A DNA stretch of 64,000 nucleotides from Ulvibacterium sp965228935 (GTDB taxonomy: Bacteria > Bacteroidota > Bacteroidia > Flavobacteriales > Flavobacteriaceae), in NCBI RefSeq assembly GCF_965228935.1, contig NZ_OZ245846.1, positions 2,480,001 to 2,544,000 on the forward strand, written 5' to 3'. A program made the position numbers and the translations under genes. Within the stretch, counting starts at the first letter, position 1, and every line of letters starts with the position of its first letter. Below are positions 52,442-60,942 of this stretch, one piece after another. The notes under the pieces are model-generated. The model did no database searches and was not told the origin of the DNA. It was given only the letters and a program-made list of their open reading frames with translations.

Positions 52442-52822
52442 ATGGAAAATCAAGAAGTAATGGTGGTGTATACATGGACGGCCAAAGAAGGGAAATCAGA
52501 AGAGTTAAAAGCAATCTATCGAGAAGTCGAAAATCAAATGCGTTCCAATGAACCGGGAGCCTTAAAAGTGCAGTGTTATTTTGATGAGACATCCTCTAAA
52601 CTGGTAGTTATGGACCTTTTTGTGGATGCCGGTGCGGTCGGATTCCATTTGGGAACAACGGCTGCAGGACATTTTCAGGATTTATTGGAAATAGCTACGC
52701 CTGGGGAGTTCCTGTTTTGTGGCGAGGTCCCGGAAGAGATGAAGCAAGCGGCAATTGGAATGGGCCTTAGCACCACTTTTGCACCGGGAGTTTTTGGATT
52801 TCAAAGAGCTTTAAACCACTGA
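52442..52822 (+). CDS. Antibiotic biosynthesis monooxygenase (ABM) domain protein
   Basis: Small ferredoxin-like alpha/beta protein of 126 residues. The ABM pattern is visible: MVVYTWTAKEGKSEELKAIYREVENQ, EPGALKVQCYFDE, VVMDLFVDAGAVGFHLGT with the F-H pair that usually precedes the helix. Members range from heme-degrading and quinol monooxygenases to non-enzymatic dimers. It has its own promoter and a strong terminator and is divergent from a GlxA-type regulator gene. Confidence 0.85.
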   Translation: MENQEVMVVYTWTAKEGKSEELKAIYREVENQMRSNEPGALKVQCYFDETSSKLVVMDLFVDAGAVGFHLGTTAAGHFQDLLEIATPGEFLFCGEVPEEMKQAAIGMGLSTTFAPGVFGFQRALNH

Positions 52823-52835
52823 AAATATGGCTGGA

Positions 52836-52871
52836 AAAGGCGGAGCCATAGGGATATGCTCCGTCTTTTTT
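52836..52871 (+). terminator. Terminator of the ABM monooxygenase gene
   Basis: AAAGGCGGAGCCATA (52836-52850) pairs with TATGCTCCGTCTTT across a short loop, with one mismatch and one bulge, and runs into a T tract. It begins 14 bp after the stop. Confidence 0.8.
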
Positions 52872-52934
52872 AGAGGAAACCTACTGGTTCACAGATACGA
52901 TATAACCTCTTGGCGGGCTATATACAAAACGGTA

Positions 52935-54131
52935 TTAGTTGCTTTTTCCCTCGAGTTTATATTTGAATTCTCCCAAATTTCCCGAACTATCGGTTGCGGT
53001 CACCTTTAGGGTCAGGGGAGCTTTGGATTTCCAGATCCCATTTAGGGATAGATCGTACGAGTCGAATTTGATCCATTTCGGTAATTCGGAATCATCTTCC
53101 ATCGCCACTTGATATGATAATACTTCGCCATCGATGTCCCTGAACAAGTCTGGTGGAAAGTTCAATTCAAACTCTTCATTGTAGCCTATCCGAGCTTTAA
53201 TTTCAGTATTATAGGGATAGGGTTCAAAGACCAACTTGGTACTTACCCAATAGATATCGGAATCATATATATCTCGTCCATTCTCCTGTGTTATGCGCAT
53301 TCTACTAAAAAACAGGAAGCTGTTGTCCGGAGATACAAATGGCCGCTGTTCAATTTCTTTACCGTTGATGCTGGAGTCCAGCCTTTCTGGAGTAGTCCAA
53401 GAGTCATCTTTAGTCCTGTAACTGATATAGAGGTCATGTTTGGATCCAAATTCATTTTTCCATGCTTGAACAAGGATATAATCCTCGTTGGGAGACAAAA
53501 ACAGACTTTCTTCATCCGAATTGGAATTTAGCCCATCCACCTTTTGAATTTTTGCATAACCTTCCGGTCCAGATTTCGAGTAATAGATGTCGCCGCAACA
53601 CTGGTTTTGGTCGTCTCGGTTGGAGGTAAAATACAAAGTTCCGCTTTTTGATTTACCATGCCCGGCTTCCCTGGATCTGGAATTAATTATGGAATCTAAA
53701 GGCTTAGGGTCCATGACTTTATGGTCTGAATAGTGCCCGACCCACAAATCTGTTTCCGAACTGTCCGTTGATTTGGCAAAATAAAATTCATTTCCCTTAG
53801 GACCGAACATCGGAAAGAAGGTATTGCTATTGTCGGGAAGAAAGGATCTGTCCGGGGAACTCCATTTTCCGTCCACGTAATTCATAAGGTATATGCAGGT
53901 TTCCTTAGGTTCGGATTCATGTATCGTTCCAAAGGCCATGCTTTTACCGTCCGGGGAAATGGTAAGACCCATATCGAATCTGCCCTTGACCGACACGATG
54001 CCTTCCCCAAAAATTTGGGGAATGGTATCTGGAGTTTCCTGCCCTAAATAGTTGAGCCTTGGATTCTCAGGATTCTTCTTGGTAGTGCACGAGAATAGCA
54101 ATAGCAAGATCAAGGGGACACAATATTTCAT
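52935..54131 (-). CDS. PD40 beta-propeller lipoprotein
   Basis: Lipoprotein of about 398 residues (lipobox LLFSC15; MKYCVPLILLLLFSC start). Residues about 45-310 are PD40 blades of the type in the ankyrin fusion at 27555: ISPDGKSMAFGT, FGPKGNEFYFAKS, LSPNEDYILVQA, VSPDNSFLFFSR, ending DIYWVSTKLVFE as that protein does (QDIYWVSTKVIHE). The C-terminal 80 residues form an Ig-like cadherin-type domain (LNFPPDLFRDIDGEVLSYQV, LKVTATDSSGNLGE). Likely surface or periplasmic. The frame extends upstream to 54173, but the lipobox fixes the start. Confidence 0.85.
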   Translation of the reverse strand: MKYCVPLILLLLFSCTTKKNPENPRLNYLGQETPDTIPQIFGEGIVSVKGRFDMGLTISPDGKSMAFGTIHESEPKETCIYLMNYVDGKWSSPDRSFLPDNSNTFFPMFGPKGNEFYFAKSTDSSETDLWVGHYSDHKVMDPKPLDSIINSRSREAGHGKSKSGTLYFTSNRDDQNQCCGDIYYSKSGPEGYAKIQKVDGLNSNSDEESLFLSPNEDYILVQAWKNEFGSKHDLYISYRTKDDSWTTPERLDSSINGKEIEQRPFVSPDNSFLFFSRMRITQENGRDIYDSDIYWVSTKLVFEPYPYNTEIKARIGYNEEFELNFPPDLFRDIDGEVLSYQVAMEDDSELPKWIKFDSYDLSLNGIWKSKAPLTLKVTATDSSGNLGEFKYKLEGKSN

Positions 54132-54234
54132 TTGAAATGATTCATTTTGACTTGCATAAATAGAGAGATCCATGTTTCGGACGTACTATTGACCGGTATG
54201 CCGTCTCGTCTATACGCTACGAACCTTTGGATGG

Positions 54235-54642
54235 TTACTGCAATACCTCGCTAATTTGAACAACAGGTTGAGTATTGGTATAGTTTGGAATATCCCCAAC
54301 GATTTTTTCCGCATTGGGCCCAAAGGAATTTTGGTAGGCGGAAAGCTTGTCAAAGTATAAATATCCGATTGCCAAATAGGGAACGGGTTCATCGGGTGTC
54401 CGGCCCGAGATGCCCTTATCGATTTCCAACAGTTTTAAGGAGTCACCCATTAAGGTCTTGAGCATAGGCATATGCTTATTGGAATAGTAGTCCATGTCAA
54501 ATGTTTTCCCGTCACCGTTGGGATAGAGGATGGTCACTTTTATCATTCCTTTTTTGGTTTTGGTGTCGGCCGAGGTATTCTGCCGGAAAGCGGTGAGGAC
54601 GAATACGGCCCCAAGGATCAAGGCGATAATTTTGATTTTCAT
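54235..54642 (-). CDS. EthD domain protein, exported
   Basis: Protein of 135 residues with an N-terminal hydrophobic segment (MKIKIIALILGAVFVLTAF) that looks like a signal peptide. The EthD ferredoxin-like domain follows: MIKVTILYPNGDGKTFDMDYYSNKHMPML near residue 32, then DEPVPYLAIGYLYFDKLSAYQNSF and a C-terminal VGDIPNYTNTQPVVQISEVL. EthD was first described in ether degradation; most members are of unknown function. The long upstream frame is not used: the ATG at 54642 starts the signal peptide. Confidence 0.82.
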   Translation of the reverse strand: MKIKIIALILGAVFVLTAFRQNTSADTKTKKGMIKVTILYPNGDGKTFDMDYYSNKHMPMLKTLMGDSLKLLEIDKGISGRTPDEPVPYLAIGYLYFDKLSAYQNSFGPNAEKIVGDIPNYTNTQPVVQISEVLQ

Positions 54643-55088
54643 TTTATTGGGATTTAATGATTTTGTTGAAAGATAAGACTTTTTCCTAAGGGTTGAAATA
54701 TGCTGGGCAATGGGAAAATCCAACAAAAATTTTATGTTGCTGTCCTAAGATGTTGAGTAATGGGTTCATTACAAATCGATTTGCTTATATTCAAACCCTT
54801 CAATGAAGTTTTTGTAACAGAGGATACCCGCCTCCCTTTTAATCTATCAGTTCTTCCTGAAGCTGCCTATTTTCCATCGCATCTCCGTCCTTCTTGTTTC
54901 CAAATGTACTATTTCGTGTCGATAATTATGCATAACCCAAATAGCTCATTGAGTTTAGCCCATTAATTATACAATCCATAGTAATCGCAGATTAAAACGG
55001 TATTCAAGATAGAGCCAAGGCTATACATATATCTATTTATGGCTCAATAGATCAATTGAGGAAGATAATCTATGATTTTGAATTCAGG
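54643..55088. other. Intergenic region, 446 bp
   Basis: The largest non-coding gap in the window outside the accessory block. Frames in it (e.g. 68 codons at 54760) have no recognisable product or start context. A 6-bp pair GAGCCA/TGGCTC (55012-55045) is too weak to call. I see no repeat or promoter box. Confidence 0.5.
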
Positions 55089-55475
55089 TTAGGTATGGTT
55101 CAAGTAGGAAGAAACGTCCCTATAGACTTTGTGATAGAAAATATAGGAGACGGCCCATAGGATCAGTGCGATGATAGGCCCAATATATTGACCATCATTT
55201 ATGGCGATGTGCGCCTCCAATGCCAACAAAAAATTGAAGAGCAATCCTGCGTAGGCCCACTCCTTAAGAATTACGGACTTGTTACTTAAAATGACCACTA
55301 CGGCGAGCAATTTGGCAATGGCCAGAGGAATGACTATACGGGCATTGTACCCAAAAGCGACAAAATATTGGCGAAATTCCCCTATGTCCATCAAGTATCT
55401 TGTGGCGGATGTAATCATCAAAGCCGACAGTAGTGCCGTAGCGACCCAATAGATTATTTTATTTCTTTTTTCCAT
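55089..55475 (-). CDS. DoxX-like membrane protein
   Basis: Four-helix membrane protein of 128 residues: IIYWVATALLSALMITSATRYLMD, VIPLAIAKLLAVVVILS, WAYAGLLFNFLLALEAH and IGPIIALILWAVSYIFYH. This layout and the early helix/loop pattern fit the DoxX-like family, often linked to thiosulfate:quinone oxidoreductase or to sulfur and oxidative-stress genes. The ATG at 55475 is chosen over an upstream frame. It lies beside a nitroreductase gene and an HxlR regulator, a common flavobacterial neighbourhood. Confidence 0.82.
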   Translation of the reverse strand: MEKRNKIIYWVATALLSALMITSATRYLMDIGEFRQYFVAFGYNARIVIPLAIAKLLAVVVILSNKSVILKEWAYAGLLFNFLLALEAHIAINDGQYIGPIIALILWAVSYIFYHKVYRDVSSYLNHT

Positions 55476-55599
55476 AATGAATAATTTAAGTGTACTGTAT
55501 TGTAAATTTTGGCTTGGTGGGTTACTTCGACCTAAATCGATATGGCCTTTCAAATGGCAGTTTTAAAGCAAACCACCTTTCTTTACATTGGGTCGGTGT

Positions 55600-56229
55600 T
55601 TAATTAATCTCGGTTACCAGTTCGTTCAGGGGTAACCTGACTTTCTTTTGATTTGCCAGGAAATCCTTCTCGGTATCACGATACCCCAAGGCCAGCAGCA
55701 AAACACTTTTTAACCCTTTCTTCCTTAGGCCCAAGAGTTCATCCAATTTCTCCCGATTAAAACCCTCCATCGGGGTTGCGTCTACCTTGGCATCGGCGGC
55801 AGCGATCAATCCGGTTCCCAGTGCGATATAAGCTTGTTGGGACGACCAAATGAAGTTTTCCTCATTTGTTCTTGTCAAAAGATGAAGTTCAAGTTTGTTT
55901 TTATAATCCTCTAAATGGGATTCTGGAAGTCCCCTTTCCTTGGCCATAAAGCGTATGAAATCCGCTATATGTTCTTTGGTAATCAAGTTAAAGGCTGCAA
56001 AGGCGATTAAATGGGGGGCTTCCTTGATTTGCGAATTAAAGGAATCCTTTGCCAGTTCTTGCCGCACCCTATTATCATTGATTACAAAAACCCGGTAGGG
56101 CTGTATGCCAGATGAGGAAGCGGACAAGGCTATCGCCTTCAATATTCGATGTAATTTGTCGTCCGACACTTTTTGCCCATTATACTTTTTTACGGCATAC
56201 CGCCAGTTTAAAACTTCGATTAAGTCCAT
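55600..56229 (-). CDS. Nitroreductase family (NAD(P)H-dependent flavoprotein oxidoreductase)
   Basis: FMN-dependent oxidoreductase of 209 residues. RYAVKKYNGQKVSDDKLHRIL and ALSASSSGIQPYRVFVI at the N-terminus are the FMN-binding start of NfsB-type nitroreductases, and the end KSVLLLALGYRD is the family's C-terminal strand. The frame is open much further, but the ATG at 56229 gives the standard MDLIEVLNWRY start. It is divergent from the HxlR regulator with a shared operator region, so it is very probably its target. Confidence 0.9.
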   Translation of the reverse strand: MDLIEVLNWRYAVKKYNGQKVSDDKLHRILKAIALSASSSGIQPYRVFVINDNRVRQELAKDSFNSQIKEAPHLIAFAAFNLITKEHIADFIRFMAKERGLPESHLEDYKNKLELHLLTRTNEENFIWSSQQAYIALGTGLIAAADAKVDATPMEGFNREKLDELLGLRKKGLKSVLLLALGYRDTEKDFLANQKKVRLPLNELVTEIN

Positions 56230-56264
56230 TTGGTCTGTTTGATTTTCGGATTGTGAATTTTTGT

Positions 56265-56282
56265 CAAATATATATACATTTG
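56265..56282. promoter_or_regulatory. Face-to-face -7 boxes of the nitroreductase and HxlR genes
   Basis: TACATTTG at 56275-56282 (plus strand, HxlR gene) and TATATTTG at 56265-56272 (minus strand, nitroreductase gene) both match TAnnTTTG. They lie a few bases apart and are flanked by the palindromic operator, so one bound regulator could control both. Confidence 0.55.
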
Positions 56283-56330
56283 TCACATTGTTACAAAAAG
56301 TAACAGTTACATCTAGGTAACAAAGTGACA
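56281..56330. promoter_or_regulatory. Palindromic operator between nitroreductase and HxlR genes
   Basis: TGTCACATTGTTAC (56281-56294) and GTAACAAAGTGACA (56317-56330) are inverted copies with one mismatch in 14. A second copy of the inner half lies between them (GTAAC at 56300-56304, GTTAC at 56306-56310). Spacing from centre to centre is about 36 bp. HxlR-family dimers bind such sites, so autoregulation and repression of the nitroreductase gene are expected. Confidence 0.7.
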
Positions 56331-56334
56331 TACT

Positions 56335-56691
56335 ATGGGAAGTGATAAAGAACAAATGAAAGCTTGCAAACATAAGATTAGGGCCATATCGGACACCATG
56401 TATGTATTGGGCGGCAAGTGGAAGATGCATATATTGGTGGCGCTCTACTTTGGTGCCAAACGATATTCCGATCTGTTGGAGGATATCGAGGGAATTTCCG
56501 GTAAGATGTTGAGTAGGGAACTAAAGGAAATGGAAACAAACCTGCTGGTAAACCGTACGATTATGGATACCAGACCTATTACGGTGCAATACGAGTTGAC
56601 CGATTATTGTGAAAAACTGGTTCCCGTAATCAGTAATCTTGCGGATTGGGGCTTGGCCCATCGAAAGGAAATTAGGAAAAGATCTGGTTAA
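56335..56691 (+). CDS. HxlR family transcriptional regulator
   Basis: Winged-helix regulator of 118 residues. The family pattern is complete: Cys11 near the start (MKACKHKIRA), VLGGKWKMHILVAL, KRYSDLLEDIEGISGKMLSRELKEME, LLVNRTI, PITVQYELTDYCEKL and an acidic-to-basic end. The single N-terminal cysteine, common in HxlR/YodB-type redox sensors, could make it respond to quinones or electrophiles, which suits a nitroreductase target. Confidence 0.93.
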   Translation: MGSDKEQMKACKHKIRAISDTMYVLGGKWKMHILVALYFGAKRYSDLLEDIEGISGKMLSRELKEMETNLLVNRTIMDTRPITVQYELTDYCEKLVPVISNLADWGLAHRKEIRKRSG

Positions 56692-56998
56692 TGTCCTTAT
56701 TTCAAAAATCCTGATAGCTCGGAAGCTTTATGTATGAGTGGGGGAGTTGCGTGCACGTTCGTGCATACCGCTCACTATTCTTGATAATCCTTTCGTAACA
56801 GTACGAAGATAATAGAAGCATCGTTCTCCTTTTTTCAAGGCAGGTAAAGAACGACTGGGATTCTATTTTCCGGACAAACAAATGGGTCTTATGTAGAATC
56901 AGTTCTGTTTGGCGTATTTGATGTATTGAAAAGTAAGATAGAAAAACGGATGTAAGAACTATCCGCCGATAGGGACTGAGCTATCAATATGCGCATTA
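56692..56998. other. Intergenic region, 307 bp
   Basis: Gap between the HxlR gene and the SDR gene, which are convergent. The only structure seen is TGCACGTTCGTGCA (56752-56765), a 6-bp perfect inverted repeat. No gene or T-run terminator is evident. Confidence 0.5.
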
Positions 56999-57958
56999 TT
57001 AACGATTGGTTGGTATTCCCTTCTTTTCGAAATAGTGCTCAATGGATTCCTGTACAGCTTGTAAGGAGCTATATCTTGGGCTATAATTCAATAACTGCTT
57101 TGCTTTTGCGATACTTCCACAGGGGCTATGCGATATATGGTCCCAAGTTAATTCCCGGTCTCTTTGGCTAACGTTCTTTCGCCATTCTTCCCAGGGAAGA
57201 AAACTTAATTTGGGCTCCCTTCCAAACCACCTTGCCATTTCTTCCGCATAACCCCTTAGGGTAAGTGCCTGTTCCGAAACTACATGAAAGCTTTCACCAA
57301 CGGAATTTTTTGGGTTTTCAATAGCTTTGATAAAGGCCTGTGCGACATCATCGGCATGGACATGATGAACCGTTTCCATTCCAAGATTGGGCAAAGTAAT
57401 TTCTTCTCCTTTGGACAGTCGTACAAATATTTCTGGATTAAGATTCCCAACGGGATTGATGGGTAACCAACCTGGACCTGTAATATGCCCAGGATGTAGC
57501 ATAGTGATCGGAAATTCGTTTTCTTGATAAAAAGTATGTAGATATGCTTCGATCTTGGCCTTATTAATACCGTATGAACCAAATGGGTTTCGCCTTTGAT
57601 TTTCGGAAGTTGGAACTTGTTCGCTATGACCATGGATCCACATAGTGCCACAGTGGAGGAAGTGTTGTACCCTTCCCTTAAGAGCTTCTGCAAGCATTTG
57701 GGCACTCTGCGGTGTAAAGCAAATTAAATCAATGACGATATCTCCGCCCAAAGACACAATCTGAGTTCCAAAATCTCCGTTTTGTTCGGACTTCTGTCTG
57801 TCAATACCAACATGCTTCACCCGTTTCCAAGATTCATGGGCGGTATAGGGACTGCCCTTTTTACGACTTACGCAGATAACCTCATGCCCTACCTCAACCA
57901 ACCGTGGAACCAAATAGGTGCCAATATGACCGGTACCCCCAATTACGACTACCTTCAT
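56999..57958 (-). CDS. NAD-dependent epimerase/dehydratase (SDR) family protein
   Basis: Extended SDR of 319 residues. The nucleotide loop GGTGHIG at residues 8-14 is intact. The active-site region has the SSYGINKAK-like FGSYGINKAK near residue 127, where Y-x3-K is Y-G-I-N-K, and the AHESWKRV segment replaces the acidic NADP residue loop. Likely an isoflavone-reductase or epimerase-like enzyme of unknown substrate. The start adjoins the stop of the GNAT gene directly, so the two form an operon with the gene at 58428. Confidence 0.88.
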   Translation of the reverse strand: MKVVVIGGTGHIGTYLVPRLVEVGHEVICVSRKKGSPYTAHESWKRVKHVGIDRQKSEQNGDFGTQIVSLGGDIVIDLICFTPQSAQMLAEALKGRVQHFLHCGTMWIHGHSEQVPTSENQRRNPFGSYGINKAKIEAYLHTFYQENEFPITMLHPGHITGPGWLPINPVGNLNPEIFVRLSKGEEITLPNLGMETVHHVHADDVAQAFIKAIENPKNSVGESFHVVSEQALTLRGYAEEMARWFGREPKLSFLPWEEWRKNVSQRDRELTWDHISHSPCGSIAKAKQLLNYSPRYSSLQAVQESIEHYFEKKGIPTNR

Positions 57959-58411
57959 TTATTTTAATTCCAATTCGTAAATCCTGGATTCCTCTCCCCA
58001 AGGATGGTATCCTTGGCCAATGTAGTGAAACCCATATTTTTCATAATATCCGATATGCTCCGTACATAGGTATAAATATTCGAATCCTGCTTTTTTGGTA
58101 TCCCGCTTTGCCTGTTCCAATAGTAGCGCACCGTAGGCGTGGCCTCGATGCCTTTCCTCGATAAATAGTGCACAAACCCACGGATATAGATCTCCCCTGC
58201 TTATAAAATCATTGGTGATAAGTCCGGCACAACCTATGATTTTACCGTTTTTTTCCAAAACGTACCACTGAGGGAGGGGGTTCCTTGCACCTATACTGTG
58301 TGTGATGCAATCTTCATATATCACGGGCAGGACACTTTTCCAGTTTTTTTGAAAATAGGCTATGGCCTTGTCTTTGTAGTTCGGGTTTTCCCTAACGGAT
58401 ATTATTTTCAT
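57959..58411 (-). CDS. GNAT family N-acetyltransferase
   Basis: Acetyl-CoA-dependent transferase of 150 residues. The GNAT core is visible: KIIGCAGLI in strand two, ALFIEERHRGHAYGALLLEQAKRD as motif A (RHRGHAYG is the acetyl-CoA loop, Q/RxxGxG/A form), and YLYLCTEHIGYYEKYGFHYIG in the C-terminal half. The substrate is unknown. It is joined directly to the SDR gene and lies 16 bp after the upstream NTF2-like gene. Confidence 0.9.
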   Translation of the reverse strand: MKIISVRENPNYKDKAIAYFQKNWKSVLPVIYEDCITHSIGARNPLPQWYVLEKNGKIIGCAGLITNDFISRGDLYPWVCALFIEERHRGHAYGALLLEQAKRDTKKAGFEYLYLCTEHIGYYEKYGFHYIGQGYHPWGEESRIYELELK

Positions 58412-58427
58412 TTCTTTTTGAAGGGCT

Positions 58428-58898
58428 CTATCTTTTCTCGGTTAACCTTTTACATTTCTCCTTTTCCACAGTATAGGCCGCACTGATGATTTTCCATTTT
58501 CCCTCCACTTCAAAGAGGGTAAAGGCATCGACGCCGCAATGCGAAAATGTGTCCCCTACCCAGAATTCATAGGGTACCCACGCCATGGCAATTCCATTGC
58601 CTACGGAAATCTCAAAGTCCAGCGCAACCTCCTTTACATCAGGTAAGGTATGCATTTTTGGAAGGTCGTCCTTAGAAAAGCGCATGTCCATTTCAATAGG
58701 CTTTTTATGGTTATACCTACGCCAAATTTGAGCGTCGTCCATTGTGGTCTCTTGCATAAGTACAGCGTCCTTTTTTTCAAGGGATTCAAAAAATTGATGG
58801 ATTATATGCTTGATTTTTTGTTCGTCCGTAACCTTTGCATCTTGCGCATAGGTGCTAAAAGCTAGAATCAATGCTAGGGAAAATACCATTTTTTTCAT
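58428..58898 (-). CDS. Exported NTF2-like protein
   Basis: Protein of 156 residues with a signal peptide (MKKMVFSLALILAFSTYA). The mature part follows the SnoaL/NTF2 pattern: helix KIKHIIHQFFESLEKKDAVLMQE, then strands with GIAMAWVPYEFWVGDTFSHCGVDAFTLFEVEGKWKIISAAYTVEK. Many Bacteroidota proteins with this layout are periplasmic. It is the first gene of the three-gene unit with GNAT and SDR. Confidence 0.8.
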   Translation of the reverse strand: MKKMVFSLALILAFSTYAQDAKVTDEQKIKHIIHQFFESLEKKDAVLMQETTMDDAQIWRRYNHKKPIEMDMRFSKDDLPKMHTLPDVKEVALDFEISVGNGIAMAWVPYEFWVGDTFSHCGVDAFTLFEVEGKWKIISAAYTVEKEKCKRLTEKR

Positions 58899-59059
58899 TC
58901 AAAATATTTTTCAGTTAAGCATGTGCCGAGTGCAAGGTTCGGTGCTATGATATGTTCACAGAATCGTCCTGCCGAGCCCATAAGATAACTCTTTTCAAGG
59001 GTTTTTGACCATCAAATCCACAGGCGACTAATTTTGACCATGAATGTGCATGGGATGCT

Positions 59060-59638
59060 TCAATCCAGTTTTATAGGATGCCCTTCTGAATTGGATTGGA
59101 TGATCCATTTTTCCTCGTACAGGGACGAATATTCGATATGTACCTCGAAGGGCAATTCGTAGGGCTCCGAAATGTTTAAGTAGTCATTGATTTTGTCTTC
59201 GTCAATGCGCTGATATTGATAGGTAAAAATATCTATTGTTTTGGATGCGGGAAGGGCTTCTCCAATTTTTAGTTCCGTAATCTGGGTGAAAACCCCGTAC
59301 TTCCTCAATTTTGGATAAACCGTATCAAAGAAGGTAAGAATGTCATATGGATTACCCCTATCCACGAAGCGATTGGACTCGATTATTGCAGGACCCAACC
59401 CATTGTTTCTTAATGCTAAGCTTATATTGATAAGCGTAGACTGGATTGAATCCGAATCAACGACGGTCATGGATTGGGTAATATTCTTGCTGAAACTTAA
59501 TCTAGGTCGTACCGACAATCTACTTTGCTCCTTTAACAAATGAGTTTGATATAGAAAAATAAACAAGGTCAGCAAGCTAATGAGTATGGCGGATGCCCCT
59601 ATTGCCCGATCTGCATTAAGAGCTACTTTCTTTTTCAT
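59060..59638 (-). CDS. Single-pass membrane protein of unknown function
   Basis: Protein of 192 residues with one N-terminal membrane segment (residues 12-31, ASAILISLLTLFIFLYQTHLL) and a mostly beta-strand soluble part with LRNNGLGPAIIES near residue 77, a segment common to this group of small proteins. I do not recognise a named family. It lies downstream of the HExxH gene with 133 bp between. Confidence 0.68.
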   Translation of the reverse strand: MKKKVALNADRAIGASAILISLLTLFIFLYQTHLLKEQSRLSVRPRLSFSKNITQSMTVVDSDSIQSTLINISLALRNNGLGPAIIESNRFVDRGNPYDILTFFDTVYPKLRKYGVFTQITELKIGEALPASKTIDIFTYQYQRIDEDKINDYLNISEPYELPFEVHIEYSSLYEEKWIIQSNSEGHPIKLD

Positions 59639-59771
59639 TTATGGAGCCGTTTCTTTTGAATATGGATATTCCGGATAGGGTCTAAGGGGATCTTGAAGTG
59701 GAATATGGAGGTCAAGATATATTTCTTTGATTTCCGTATTTGGAAAAACAGATATGATTTTGGGGTTGTCC

Positions 59772-60878
59772 CTATATAGTAGTGATGTATGCTTCTACAG
59801 ACTCGGCTCCCATGGATTTCAGCTTTTTGGAGTGCTCTTTCAATAACTTCAACGCAACCCTGTTGATCTCCTTTGTTGAAATACGCTTCCATTTTTCAAG
59901 ATCAGGTTCAAAATCGGATTTCATTATTTTCTGGGATAAAAATTCAATCACCCTATAATTTGCATAGGGATGTGCATAAGAGGTGTCATTTTTGGCGTTG
60001 GTAATGAACTTTTTAAGTATTTCATAGGTAGTCTCCCTTGCTAGGGAAAGCTCCGTTAACTTTGCCCTGAATTCCAAATCTGCCTGTTTTAGTTTTGGAA
60101 ATATTTTATAATCCGCAAAGTGCTGCCCTTCGTGCGATACATAACTAATTAAGAATTCTTCCCCATCTTTGGGCCCATAGGATTCCTCCACACAGAACAA
60201 TTCCTTTGAAGTGGCCCATCCACCGCTAAAGCTATGGCCGAAAGTTGTATAATGGGACCATCCATTACTGATGAAATTTCGCATAAAGACTATCGGAACT
60301 TCAACGGTCTGCCCCTCCGGAAGGTCTATGCTATATTCTTTTCTTTCCTGATCTTTCCAAAGATATAGGTCAAATAGGTGGCCGGTCTTTCCCATTGCAA
60401 TTCCATGCATATCTTTGGATTTAAAAAAATCTTGAAACAAGGTATAGTATTCTTTGTCTATTCTTTCGATACTGAGGTCAGGTGCGACGTATTTTTTTAA
60501 AAAATAGGTCATCTCGCCCCTGAACAGGCTATCAGCTAGTTTTTGAGTCACATTTTCAATGATTATAGATCGCCAGTAGTTTTGAAAGCGCTTGAACAGG
60601 TCCATTACTACGGGATCATCGGTGTTATAATTAAAATCTTCCGTTCTGTACAAAAAACGTTGGTAATACCCCTTCTTTGTATTCTTTTGATCCTGGGTAA
60701 GGGAACTGTCATGGGCCATTTCCAAAATTTCGAAAACGGCGCGCATATCACCTCTCAAGGCGTAAGGGTATAATTTATCGAAATTACTGCTGTCGATTTT
60801 GGTATGGGGAGGTATTTTATTTTGGGCTATTGCGACAAAACAGATACCTCCCAATAAAAAAGACCATAGTAGCTTCAT
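59772..60878 (-). CDS. Exported HExxH-motif protein (putative metallopeptidase-like)
   Basis: Protein of 368 residues with a signal peptide (MKLLWSFLLGGICFVAIAQ). The zinc-binding motif H249-E-G-Q-H253 occurs in SHEGQHFADYKIF, with LEFRAKLTEL about 16-23 residues later offering an acidic third ligand as in gluzincins. The N-terminal half is helical. No peptidase family is recognised, and the function is inferred only from the motif. The TTG six bases upstream is not used; the ATG starts the signal peptide. Confidence 0.65.
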   Translation of the reverse strand: MKLLWSFLLGGICFVAIAQNKIPPHTKIDSSNFDKLYPYALRGDMRAVFEILEMAHDSSLTQDQKNTKKGYYQRFLYRTEDFNYNTDDPVVMDLFKRFQNYWRSIIIENVTQKLADSLFRGEMTYFLKKYVAPDLSIERIDKEYYTLFQDFFKSKDMHGIAMGKTGHLFDLYLWKDQERKEYSIDLPEGQTVEVPIVFMRNFISNGWSHYTTFGHSFSGGWATSKELFCVEESYGPKDGEEFLISYVSHEGQHFADYKIFPKLKQADLEFRAKLTELSLARETTYEILKKFITNAKNDTSYAHPYANYRVIEFLSQKIMKSDFEPDLEKWKRISTKEINRVALKLLKEHSKKLKSMGAESVEAYITTI

Positions 60879-60942
60879 AAACAAGGAATTTAATACTAAG
60901 GCACAAAGAAAAAGCGGGCGCAGGACAATAAATTGTACAGGA

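Noticed and set aside
54643..55088. A decayed gene in the 446-bp gap between EthD and DoxX genes
   Set aside because: Short frames exist on both strands, but none gives a recognisable protein fragment, so a pseudogene cannot be supported.
56752..56765. TGCACGTTCGTGCA as a regulator site
   Set aside because: The 6-bp inverted repeat lies between convergent genes, far from either start, so there is no promoter for it to control.
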